In this document: piece after piece, positions 10,828 to 20,784 of the stretch | Layout of the letters: every line of letters begins with the position of its first letter | Position numbering within the stretch: the first letter of the stretch is position 1 | From: Tetraselmis striata | Lineage: Eukaryota; Chlorophyta; Chlorodendrophyceae; Chlorodendrales; Chlorodendraceae | DNA length: 64,000 bases | Direction of reading: 5' to 3' | Assembly: GCA_006384855.1 (NCBI GenBank) | Contig: VCJN01001855.1 | Location: 124,001-188,000, forward strand | Program-made: the position numbers and the translations under genes | The notes under the pieces: model-generated | What the model was told of the DNA's origin: nothing | Seen by the model: the letters and a program-made list of their open reading frames with translations, nothing else | Databases searched by the model: none

Positions 10828-13800
10828 ATGGCAGACCTGGCCGAAGCTACGGCGCTTGCGTCAGAAAGCGCCCACCCCCGGAATGAGGCCGGAAGCCGCC
10901 GCCGCCGCCACCACGAGGCAGCCGGCCACGTGGCGCTGGAGCGCTCCGCCGCCATGGCTCTCCAACGCACAGCGTTCAACGATAAAGTGTCCCTGTGGAT
11001 GGAATCCGGCAGACACAACATCACGTTGCTTACAGAGGAGGCTTGGCGAACTGCCAAGCGCGATGTCCTGGCATGGGAGTCCATGTCGACTGCCGAAAGG
11101 GTAAGTTCTCCTGCGTGAACTTGCCGCCCCCCCCCTTTGCGCGCAAAGCTTTAGAGCCGTGGTCGTGAGTATAGCATGACGCCGAACGCGCCTGTCCGCA
11201 CGCACCGCACGCCGCGTATATACCGCAACCACAAGCGGTACGCAACAGTGTTGGTCGGTGGACAGACTGAGTTAACCCTGCGCGACAAGATGGACGGCGT
11301 TGCGCTGGAGGAGCTGCTGTTGGCCAGTCACGCTGGTGCGGTCTTCGACCACACACACCAGGCGCACCGTGAGGGTGGGGCACTGCAAGGTATAGCGGGC
11401 CCTATTGTAAATTGCCGCCCGCCACCTTTCCCTCCCGCCCTCGCATCTCCTCACTTATATTCTCGCGCGTTATTCCTTGGCTAGGGTAAAACTTTGCACA
11501 AGCGAGTGTCTACGAAGTACTTCAACATTTCTCGCAAACTTTGCGAGTTCTTCGTTGAAACTTGCGCGACCTGCCAGACTATGCGCGCACATCCCAAGAA
11601 GGCGAAGGCTGGCAGCCGCCCCATCTTGTCCCACGGCAAGTACGGTGTCCGTGGGCAGGTCGACCTCATCGACTACCAGAGCAGCGAATACGCAGGATAC
11701 AGGTTCCTGCTGACCTATGTCGACCACGGGCTAAAGCTTGGCTTCACTTTCCCACTGCCTAGCAAGCAGGTGAACATAGCCCCCCCCCCCCCCCCCCTTC
11801 CCCCCACTCAATAATGCGCAGCGCTGCTCGCTTGCATCACCTAACACAGGATCTGCACTGCGCCCTCTTCCGCTTGTTTTGCATCATAGGTCCACCTCTC
11901 ATCTTGCAAGCTGACAACGGGAGGGAGTTCCTCAACCTTGCTGCACGCAGTGGCTCTAACAATGGTAACAAGGCTCTAACAGTGGCTCTAACAATGTTGC
12001 GCCCAATAACAGTGGATGTAACAATGTTACTGACCTTGCGCGCATGCCCCTGCTGGTCTTGTTGGTTCAGGTGTTACTGATGCTCAAGGCCAAGCTGCAG
12101 GTGCCGATGCCGCACCGGGCGGGATGACAAAAGCAGACGGCGCTGAGGTATATACCCCCCCCCTCCCCCCCCCCCCCCCCCCGGTGGTTTTATTCCCTGT
12201 GGTGCTATTCCCTGCTTAGCAAGTGAGCATACACTGACTGCGGGTTTTATGTGGCCATGCAGGTGGTGACGGCAACGAAGGAGCTGTGGCCCGGGTGCAC
12301 CATGGTAACAGGGCGCCCTAGGCACAGCCCAAGTAATGGCGGCAGCGAGCGTTTCAACCGCACCATTGAAGAGAAGGTACGCCTCTTCTGTTGTGAGCAC
12401 AACACACCGAACTGGCCGGTGGCGGCTCACCTGGTAGCGTGGCAGTACAACACCAGCTTCCACTCAGCCATCCAGCAAGTGCGACATGCTCACCCCATTC
12501 ATGATTGTATATGCCGCATATAGTATTTCGAATGCCGACCACTGATATGCTGTCTCATGCGCAGGTGCCGTGCGTTGCGGTCTTTGGTCAGGTGCCGCGT
12601 GTAGGCCTGCAATCCCTGCGCCTCAACGATGACTTGGCCAACTCCCTGACCACGGAGGCGGACCTCAATGCTGCAATGGGCTTGCCGCAAGACAAGGCCA
12701 TCGATGATGACAGCCCCGCTGCATCTGAGCCGGTGGCAGAGGATGTAGCAGCCCCGCCCACTGATGGCCTTGCGGCAGACCTTGCCAGCCCCGCTGCATC
12801 TGAGCCGATGGCAGAGGATGCAGCAGCCCCGCCCACTGATGGCCTTGCGGCAGAGTTTGCAAGCCCCGCTGCATCTGAGCCGATGGCAGAGGATGCAGCA
12901 GCCCCGCCCACTGATGGCCTTGCGGCAGAGTTTGCAAGCCCCGCTGCGTCTGAGCCGATGGCAGAGGATGCAGCAGCCCCGCCCACTGATGGCCTTGCGG
13001 CAGAGTTTGCAAGCCCCGCTGCGTCTGAGCCGATGGCAGAGGATGCAGCAGCCCCGCCCACTGATGGCCTTGCGGCAGAGTTTGCAAGCCCCGCTGCGTC
13101 TGAGCCGATGGCAGAGGATGCAGCAGCCCCGCCCACTGATGGCCTTGCGGCAGAGTTTGCAAGCCCCGCTGCATCTGAGCCGATGGCAGAGGATGCAACA
13201 GCCCCGCCCACTGATGGCCTTGCGGCAGAGTTTGCCAGCCCCGCTGCATCTGAGCCGATGTATGGCATAGGATGCAGCAGCCCCGCTCACTGATGACCGA
13301 GCAGGTGCGACGACATGCGCACCCCGCCATTATTTAGGAATAAAATGCCGCATGTAATGTTTGGAATGCGTTCTATTGATATGTTGTTTTATGCGCAGGT
13401 GCCGCAGGTCAACCTGAGGCGCGTGGGCGAGTGGCACCACGGGAGTACAGCCCTGGCCCTGGCCACAAGGAAGATTGGAACCCATTGACATCCACCGTTG
13501 CGTGCAAAGCATATGTGGCTGGTGGAGTGTGTGTGATAGGCCACGAGATACCTACGACAGGGCCTCTGAAGGGGCACCAATGCAAGGGATGCGGGATGTT
13601 CTACCACAACATTTGCACATGTAGTAATGCAGGTGCCATTCCCCCATGTCCGTGCAAATTTATATTGTGAATGCAGACTGACACAATTACCCATGTGCGC
13701 GCATGAGGGACCGAGGAGGGCTACTGCAACGAGCAGTGCCCCTTTATACGGCGCGGCTTGCAAGGCGACTTCTTCGCCCCAGCTCTGCAAGACCCGGCGG

Positions 13801-14580
13801 AGCAGCCGCATGATAACGGTGGCACCGCAGAAGGCCAACATCATGTGACACCTGTTCTACGCAAGTATCCTCGCGACCCTGTAGGCTCACCTGAAGATGC
13901 AGCAGTGACGCCCTTTAACCGGAGCGTTCGCCAGGCATGCGGTGTTGCTCAGGCCAAACAAGCTTGCGCCATGGCGGCAGCTGTGGCACGGCGGTTCGGC
14001 CCTGCGCCTGAGGTTGGCGACGCTGTGCAAGTTGCTGTCCCTGGAGTGGATCGTGGGAAGGTTGATGCAACGACATGCACATTGGTTGTCATTGAGGTGA
14101 GTAGCAGACTGCATGAATTTTGCCTTTGTTGGCCGCACATCACACCTGCAGTAGGTATATTTGTACGCCGGTGCCTTTAATGAATTAGTGAGCTTTCACC
14201 CTATTGCTGTGTTGCCAGGTCACCGCCAAGGGCATGTACCGCCTGGCAAACCTGGCAAGCGTTGTGAACAGATGTTATGGTCAGTCAGACCTTGCTCCCA
14301 TGAGGTCAGTGACCCCAGCACAGCTGGGACTGCAAGGGGTGGTTGACAAGTAGAGGGATCCAGGGAGTTGAAATAAAATCTCGCTCCGGGACGCTGTTAG
14401 ATCGGTGCCCCTCCATGGTGGGCCAGGTATGATTAAGTGCAGTTGCAAGGGGGCATGCAAAACCAACGCTTGTGCCTGCCGAAAAGCAAGGCGAAAGTGC
14501 AACTCTAGATGCCACAACGGCAACGCCACTTGCGTGAATTTGTATGACGCAGGTGCGTCCACCAGTGGGGGAAATGTGTA
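10828..14580 (+). CDS. Ginger-type DDE transposase with C-terminal CXC domain, multi-exon
   Basis: Integrase-like transposase. Approximate coding blocks: 10828-11100 (Met start, basic/coiled N-terminus, donor GTAAGT), 11236-11389 (RYATVLVGGQ block and THQAH, the His half of an H2C2 zinc site), 11485-11769 (CATC Cys half; first catalytic Asp in GQVDLIDYQ), 11850-12080 (second Asp in LQADNGREF), 12263-12501 (GRPRHSP..GGSERFNR with the catalytic Glu), 12565-13293 (FGQVPRVGL then a 25-aa repeat), 13400-13669 (CKGCGMFYHNIC zinc site), 13690-14097 (VGDAVQVAVPGVDRGKVD), 14219-14345 (GMYRLANLASVVNRCYG), 14390-14580 (CXC zinc domain). Block order matches KRBA2/Ginger proteins. Introns are GT-AG with long C runs. 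At least one join (near 11389/11485) and the entry to the CXC block are out of phase as I read them, so this copy may be slightly decayed or a boundary is wrong. Confidence 0.7.
12474..12564 (+). repeat. Intron-containing segment duplicated at 13301-13399
   Basis: The segment GTGCGA-CATG..CACCCC...ATGCCGCAT...ATATG..GT.TCATGCGCAG occurs at 12474-12564 and, with small changes, at 13301-13399. Both copies end in the same acceptor TATGCGCAG/CATGCGCAG followed by GTGCCG. The 75-bp minisatellite lies between them. Confidence 0.75.
12712..13293 (+). repeat. 75-bp coding minisatellite (25-aa repeat), 7 full units plus a partial
   Basis: Units start at 12712, 12787, 12862, 12937, 13012, 13087, 13162 and 13237 (partial). 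Each encodes a 25-residue unit beginning SPAASEPMAEDAAAPPTDGL, acidic and Ala/Pro-rich. Units are nearly identical, so the array is recent. It sits inside the transposase between the FGQVPRVGL block and the next zinc site, as a flexible linker. Confidence 0.95.
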
Positions 14581-14689
14581 GCAAATGGCAGAATGTAGTG
14601 GAAAACCCGGTGAAAAACGGTTTAATTTGATATATTTGAAAATCAAATGCAATTTGCGCAATGTTCGCACTTGGGGCATACCGGGTGAT

Positions 14690-15163
14690 AGCCCTGTGTA
14701 CACACATGTCAGTCTGCATTGGCCCAAGTAGCAAATCTGGTCTGGAACTGGCGTGTTCGCACTTGGGACATTACCCATGTTTGACATGTGTATACATGGG
14801 TCACCAATGTAAAAAAATACCTAAAATCCGACACCTTGTTTGCACATGGGGCATCTGTGAAATGACCTGGGTGAAAACATGTACTTGGGTCATATGTCAT
14901 ATCACCTGTGTACAAGCAAGGCAGCGATGTTCGCACTTGGGTCATTCTCTATGACCTGTGTGTATACTGGGCGATTTCAAGTGACCTGTGTGTACACATG
15001 GCATTACCTTGTATGCCCTGTGTGTAAACAGGTCAATGCAAGTGACGTGTGTGTACACATGGCATACAAGGTAATGCCTTGTGTACACACAGGTCACCTA
15101 AATGCCATGTGTGTACACATGGCATTTTGACCATGACCTGTGTATACACAGGGCATTTTCGTA
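14690..15163. repeat. Right subterminal palindrome array
   Basis: Mirror partner of the array at 10200-10640: repeated CCTGTGTGTACACATGG-type near-palindromes with short spacers, ending in the terminal repeat at 15164. The first third (14690-14900) is more degraded and mixes in TTCGCACTTGGG units. Confidence 0.85.
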
Positions 15164-15183
15164 TACATGGGTCTCAACATATA

Positions 15184-15899
15184 CAACACTCTTGGACGAG
15201 GCAATGTATAGCATTAGCAGCGACCACTCGCGACCGGTGCGCAAGATTCGGTACGAGTAATACGATTCCCCGAGTATAGCGATTATTTATAATCCGTACA
15301 TGTACATACATGATATTAGGATTTTAGGGTTTGCTAGGATGGCGCGTTAGGCCCGGTATTGCCAAGTGGTATCCGTTCCTATCAGTACTCTCACTTAGGC
15401 AAACGCGGAGCGTGTGGCGGCGTGCTGCTACTGGCGATGCTAGTGCTTCAAAGCCGATACATATTGCGCCATCCATGTGCATTTACAACCATGTGACACA
15501 CTGCACCCCGGCTCATAATACCACATCCCCCTTAATATCATAACTATCCGCAATGCGTGTAGGAAATTAAAATAGGCCATTCATTGTATGGAATAAGCCT
15601 TATATGTGTCAATGTATTGTGCTAGTTCACAGCAATCAAATCACGGGGGAAATGTTGATGTGGTCGGTGCGCGAGCACGTATATGAGAGGGTTCTCGCGG
15701 CCGCCTCCTTGCCATAGGGCTTTGCTATAGTATAGTGCATGACGAAAATTGCATGCCTATCGAACGTCACCGCGAGCCATGTGACAATGGAATGGTGTGC
15801 AATACTGACCTCCCGGCGGCACCGGAGGCGCCCAGGGCCCGTGCGTCGCCATGCCTCACCCGCCGCGTAGCTTCCCTTACCCCCTCTCACGCGACGGCG
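15184..15899. other. Intergenic; nothing recognised
   Basis: AT-richer sequence between the Ginger element and the LINE-like element. No gene, RNA or repeat could be supported. Confidence 0.4.
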
Positions 15900-18800
15900 C
15901 AGTGATACCCGGGCTGTGGCGGGTCGCTTATTCCGGCGGGGCGCCGCGCCATGTCTTCGCCTTCCGCTGATGGTGCGGCAGAACGCGCCGTTGACCCCGA
16001 AGTCGCCGCCGCCCCCAGTACATCGTCAAGTACATCAGACAGCCCTACGGGAGCGTCGCCCGCGGCGTCACCGTCCAACGGCAGTGCGCCCGGCGCCGCC
16101 CAGCCAAGGCGAGCACGCCTGCGCCGCCCTCGCATGCCGCTCCGCCGGCTCCCACGTACGCCCAGGCGGTGAACCGGTCGTCGAGTCCCGAGTACACGAC
16201 GGGCATGGCAGGTACGACTGGCGCGCGCGCTGCTTCGCCTGCGTCGTCGCCTCGCCGTAGTACTTCCAGCAGTATTTCGGGGCCCGGCGCGTCGCAGCGC
16301 GATGACGTCGTCGTTCCGACCGGCCAGAAGGTCTCCGAGCGGCCCCAGCCGCGGCCGCGCGGTGGCAACCGCGGCATGGCGCTCACCGGTCTCGATGCTC
16401 TCGCCCGCCTACACTCCATGCTACACGGTAGCGGGGCGGCGCGGCGGGGCGGAGCGCCGGCGGCGGCTACAATCGCCGACGCCCTTTCGGTCAGTCGCTA
16501 GCGCGTCGCCGCGGGCGCCGTGTGGGCGCCGAGGGTCGACGCCGCAGCCATGTCGCTCCAACCCGCTCGCGTCAGGCCACCCCCGGCCGACATGGTGACC
16601 TTCGCTGAGGTCGCCGCTGCATGGCTAGCCAAGGCGCGCGCCGTGGTGGCCGGGCGGTACCGCCGTCGGGGGGCGCGCCGCGCTGGTGGAGCGGGACAAT
16701 CGTCGGAACTGTCGTCGCCCGCGCATTGCCGTCCGTCGCTGCGTAAGGTTTCAGGGCGTCGCAACGCCCACGGTTATTGCTCCCGCGCTGCCAGAGGTGG
16801 GTGCACCGGCCGGCCGCCCCGGTAGCCAGGCCTCACGGGCTCGGTATTCGCCTCCCCCTACTCGCCCATCTCCGGTCGGCGACGGGGTCGGGTGGGGTGC
16901 GGTGGACCACCTCTCCGACGTGGACATGGTGCACATGCCGGCGGAGATGTCCATGGAGACGGCGGTACCTATTGACTTCCAAGAAGCGTGGGCGGAGGCA
17001 CAACGCTGCGTGAATGAGCGGGTGGTAGTGGCGGTGGTGGAGGCTGATGACCCCGTGGTCCTGGATAAGGCGTTGAAGTGGAAGTACATGCTGCCGCAGT
17101 TGCTGCTCAAGGCCCGAGGCCGAGGCGCGCGGGCGGCGGCGGCAACAAGCCTTGGCGTGGCGCTTCCGCGCATTCGCCGAGCGGCGCATGACCGAACTCG
17201 TGCGCTCATGGGACGACGCGCTCACCGAGGCGCTCTATGCCGGACATGCCCGCCAACGTCGAACGGACGCTAGACATCTTTGCGGCGCTGCTCGTGGGCA
17301 CCACCGACACCGGAATGGCGTTGTGGGAGGACATAGAGCTCTCCCGAGCGGCGGGCCGACTATGTTCTAAGGGTATGGGCGACCTATCCGATCATGCTAT
17401 CCTCGCGCCCAATTGCGCGGCAAGCACTCGTCCCGTGGCCACCCGATCCCAGACGCCGCGTATGACATTCCGGTCGACGAGGCCGCCCTTACGGTGGACA
17501 TGCGCGTGCCGTACCAACGACTCAAGCAAAATGTGACGGCGGGGCCCTCATGCATGCGAAACGAGTATCTCCGCTGCTTGGTGGGCGAATAGGCCCCGGC
17601 GTCGGGGTCTGCGGCGGTCCGCGCCATCCCGGATGTCGCCTCAATGTACCTCCAAGGTCGCCTGCCCGGGTGGTTCAACCGGCTCTTCGCCTCAACTAGG
17701 CTTATGGCCCATGTCAAGAAGCTAGGCGAGGGCGGGGCCCCGGATGTGCGGCCTGTGGCAGTCGGGGAGGCGGAGCGGCGCGCGGCGGAGCGGGCAGTTG
17801 TGGACAACATGAAGCATGCGTATGTGCCGATGCTTGCGCTATCTCAGCTCGGCGTCGGCATTTCCGCCGGCAACTCTAGGCTCATCCACGGCGTCCGCCT
17901 CATCGCCGAGAAGCTTGGCCCGCCGTCATCGTCCACACCGACCTTCGCAACGCTTACAACGAGGCGTGGCGCCGCACCATCATCCAACGCCAAATCGATT
18001 GCTCTCCTCTACACCCTGTCATCCCTACGCTCATGGCCTCTCTGTCCACGGATTCGTTTCTGCTCGTGGACGATTGGCCCGCCCCTTTGCGGTTGGAGGA
18101 CGGCGTGCAATATGGCGTGCCGTTGGCCACGACTTCCCTCTCCGTCGCGATTCACCCTGAGGTGCAGCAGTGCGACGACACGTTGGAGGTCATTGACGGG
18201 CGGCACGCTTAAACGCCGACGATGGATATTTGGTTGGCCTCCCGGAGCACGTTTGGCCGGCCCTTCACGCCTTCCGCACGTCCATCAAGGCGCCAGTGGG
18301 GCTTGAGGTGCGCTTCGACAAGATGCACGCGTACAACGCGGGCATGGAGGCCGCATGGCGTGAGGCTCCGGCCGACATCAAGTGGCCCGAGCTGGACGGC
18401 CACCACGGCATCCCGGTTCTCAACGTGCCGCTCGGATGGCAAGGGTATGTGCATGCCTACATGCGCGGCAAGGCGGAGGAGCTACGAGAGGAGGTGGACG
18501 CCAGCCTGAGCAAGCTCCTATCTGCCAAGCCCAGCCGTCGGTACACCCACGCCATGAACCACCACGCATGGGCCATGCTCAAGCATTGCATGCCGCATAG
18601 GGCGGGGTATTGGCTCCGCAACTGCCTCCCGCCCGAGGTGGAGAGCTGGAGGCCTTCGCGGAGGCGGTGGATGCCACTGTCCTCATGGCGGTCGAGCGGG
18701 TGCTGGGGGTTTCTTTTGATCCCTCCACGTACGGCACCGACACGGACCAATCCGGTGGTAACCGATTTCCTGGCAGAGCTTTTGCACGACTACCCTGACC

Positions 18801-20330
18801 CCATGGCAGCAGAGGCGGCTACTTTGAGCGAGGATGCCGGATGCAAGGCGCGCGGAAGGCTTCACCTCCCCACTCGGTTGAAGGGCGCTGGCATTCGACG
18901 CATGGCTACCGTTCGTGATGCCGCCTTTATCGGCTGCATGAATGACACCCTCCCGAGGTTCCTCACTAGGAACACCAACACCCCCACCCCTGGTTTGTTT
19001 GACCCACAACTTGCCCACGACGACCCACCCAACTGTGACCCACGACGACCTATTGAGTCCGTACTTGTCCGAGGCAGCTTCAACGCAACTTCTTCCGCCC
19101 GCCGGTATGACCACCTCCTCAACGATCCTCGTGGGTCGGCCAGCTACGCCGCGACGGTGCGCGAGGCGTGGGGCCGCCTCCAGGCGGCTACTACTGGCCA
19201 CCTCAGCGACGTAGATGCCCACGTGATGGAGTGGGAAGCGGAGGCTGCGTCGGGCTCGCAAAATGGAGCTGACGGCATTTCTAGACCCGGCCAACAACAA
19301 CAACAACTCTCGGCTTCAGAATGGGGTGTGCGCTCTCCTTGTATAGGGAACGGATCTTAATCAACCAGCTTGATGCGGCGTGTGGACGGTGGCCACCCCC
19401 ACTGCCGTGCGGACGGTCATGACTCCGCATGAGCTGCGGGAGGTCACTGCCGGATACTTTTTCTGCCTAACCCATGCCTGCTCCCGGTGGTCGGGAGCCA
19501 AATCATGCTGCCCTCGACAGAGCATAACCCGCCCGTCACTGTCGACCTCTATATATTGCGACGCGCTCCTGAGCCTCCCGGCACATGGAGACGTTCAATG
19601 GCGTGTACAACACGATGCTATCGCAGACGCCTTCCGCGATTACTGTGTTCACGAAATGGGTATCGCTATATGCCGGGAGGTAGATGACTTGTTCCAGCAT
19701 GCAGTAGTGCCTCTCGGCAACAGCGTACCCAGAGATGAACTCAAAGACCTGATGCCGGACGCAGAGCTCTCCCTCCCGGCGTTCAACGTCGTGACTGGGA
19801 GCTAAGATCCCCGGAGCTTGAAGTCCACGTTGCCGGAGTTCAAGACTATGCGGTACGGGGTCAAGTACACCGCGGAGCCCCGGGCCACGGCTGTGGATCG
19901 GTTTTAGCGCTAGCTGGGCGACATACAACGGGGTTTGGCAGCGCGGGATGCGGCGTGGCACAACACAGAGCTGGGACAGAAGGGCTCTCTTCGAGACGTC
20001 ATGGATATGTCGGAGTCCACGGGCATGATGGTCTTCGTCACAATGGGTGAGGTGAGCAAGGCGTGCGCCTCATTGTGCGCAGTGTCGCATACCTGGCCGC
20101 GGATCGGGGTGCCCTCTCATCGCGGGGCACTCGATGCACCACCCGGGCTCACCAAGAGGCCTTAATCGCAGCCAACAGATTTACTCGGGGTCCTGAGCTT
20201 GGTGGCGGCTCTAGAGCGTACGTGCTCGCTGCCTCATCGGACGGCGCAGATTCGTCCGCCATCCCGTTGCCGAAGCTGCACAGCACGTCCGGGGATCACC
20301 CTCGCACACACGTGCACGCGTGGCCCGTAC
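15900..20330 (+). mobile_element. LINE-like retroelement with ADDGY reverse transcriptase, decayed
   Basis: Coding similarity runs left to right over several frames. 15950-17250 is a very GC-rich Ser/Ala/Pro stretch, probably an ORF1-like part. 17400-17620 has GPSCMRNEYLRCL, a pre-RT block. 17640-18300 is the reverse transcriptase: PDVRPVAVGEAERR, QLGVGISAGNSRLIHG, DLRNAYNEAWRR (motif A), GVQYGVPLA (motif B) and NADDGYLVGL (motif C, 18212-18241). A frame change falls just before motif C. 18240-19350 is a long open region with RLHLPTRLKGAGIR, typical of the region downstream of RT in this class. 19560-19800 has QHDAIADAFRDYC...DELKDLMPDAELSLP, which I read tentatively as a restriction-like endonuclease. 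Several stops and frameshifts show it is inactive. The clade is not assigned. Confidence 0.6.
18230..19360 (+). CDS. Part of the LINE-like pol: RT thumb and downstream region (376 codons)
   Basis: Longest intact frame of the element. It begins just after the ADDGYL active site and contains thumb-like sequence (GLEVRFDKMHAYNAG), a LKHCMPHRAGYWLRNCLP block, and a RLHLPTRLKGAGIRRMATVRDAAFIGCMND block, both recurrent in this type of algal/protist RT. A Gln run occurs near the end. The real protein would start far upstream, so the Met at 18230 is not a true start. Confidence 0.5.
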   Translation: MVGLPEHVWPALHAFRTSIKAPVGLEVRFDKMHAYNAGMEAAWREAPADIKWPELDGHHGIPVLNVPLGWQGYVHAYMRGKAEELREEVDASLSKLLSAKPSRRYTHAMNHHAWAMLKHCMPHRAGYWLRNCLPPEVESWRPSRRRWMPLSSWRSSGCWGFLLIPPRTAPTRTNPVVTDFLAELLHDYPDPMAAEAATLSEDAGCKARGRLHLPTRLKGAGIRRMATVRDAAFIGCMNDTLPRFLTRNTNTPTPGLFDPQLAHDDPPNCDPRRPIESVLVRGSFNATSSARRYDHLLNDPRGSASYAATVREAWGRLQAATTGHLSDVDAHVMEWEAEAASGSQNGADGISRPGQQQQQLSASEWGVRSPCIGNGS

Positions 20331-20784
20331 TCTGAACCGTGCGCGCAACGCTCATCCAGAGCGGGATGCGGGCCGCTTCTGGGCGGCTTGCTCTGTTGAT
20401 CTTTTAGTACTGCTTTTAGCGGCAGGTGGATTTGTTAACGGCCTTTTTGTAATTCACACCTGGACATGCATATGTAATCCTTAGTCATGCTGCACCACCT
20501 GTGTTGCTGCCATCTAGGCAGCAACCTAGCCGGGTACCGGTACTCATAATCGTCATAGTTTTGCTTTTTTAAACAAATGCACAGTACAAATGCAAAGTGC
20601 TTTTAACAAATGCGCAGTACAAACTACCTACTCGTCCACCCCGAGGACCCGCCGTAACGAACCCATTAGCCGCGTGCCCCGCTCAGCCCAAGCCACCAGA
20701 AGCCTGCTTTGGAAGGCGGAGCAACGCCGGGCAGGGGCAGCACTTCATACAGCCTGCCTAGTGGGAGACACGCGGGGCCCAACA
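20331..20784. other. Upstream region of the RAD6 gene
   Basis: Contains a small direct repeat (ACAAATGCACAGTACAAATG and ACAAATGCGCAGTACAAAC near 20573-20626). The same reading frame as the first RAD6 exon is open upstream to 20590, but the family start fits the Met at 20785. Promoter elements were not identified. Confidence 0.4.

Larger units (their letters stand above)
10180..15179 (+). mobile_element. Ginger/KRBA2-type (integrase-like) DNA transposon, about 5.0 kb
   Basis: Ends are TGTTGAGACCCATGTA on the left and its near-exact inverse at 15164-15179. Inverted similarity continues inward through ACGAAAATGCC into the palindrome arrays. TATA lies immediately outside both ends (10176-10179 and 15180-15183), a 4-bp target duplication. 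TGT..ACA ends with 4-bp duplications are the published hallmark of Ginger elements. One intron-split gene, reading rightwards, encodes an integrase-like transposase of the KRBA2/SCAND3/Ginger class. No reverse transcriptase, capsid or polymerase gene is present, so it is a cut-and-paste DNA transposon rather than an LTR element or Polinton. Its left end abuts the small related element, with only TATATA between them. Confidence 0.8.

Noticed and set aside
12499-13330. Long minus-strand and alternative-frame open frames over the 75-bp repeats
   Set aside because: A period that is a multiple of three keeps all six frames open; the plus frame continuing from the FGQVPRVGL block is the real one.
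9516-14580. Host tesmin/TSO1-type transcription factor
   Set aside because: Both CXC segments lie within transposon ends, one after an integrase core; host CPP proteins normally have two CXC domains joined by an RNPxAFxPK linker, not seen here.
10180-15179. Polinton or LTR retrotransposon carrying the integrase
   Set aside because: The unit is only 5 kb with inverted ends and a 4-bp duplication. No RT, protease, capsid, polymerase or ATPase genes are present, and the integrase blocks match the KRBA2/Ginger class.
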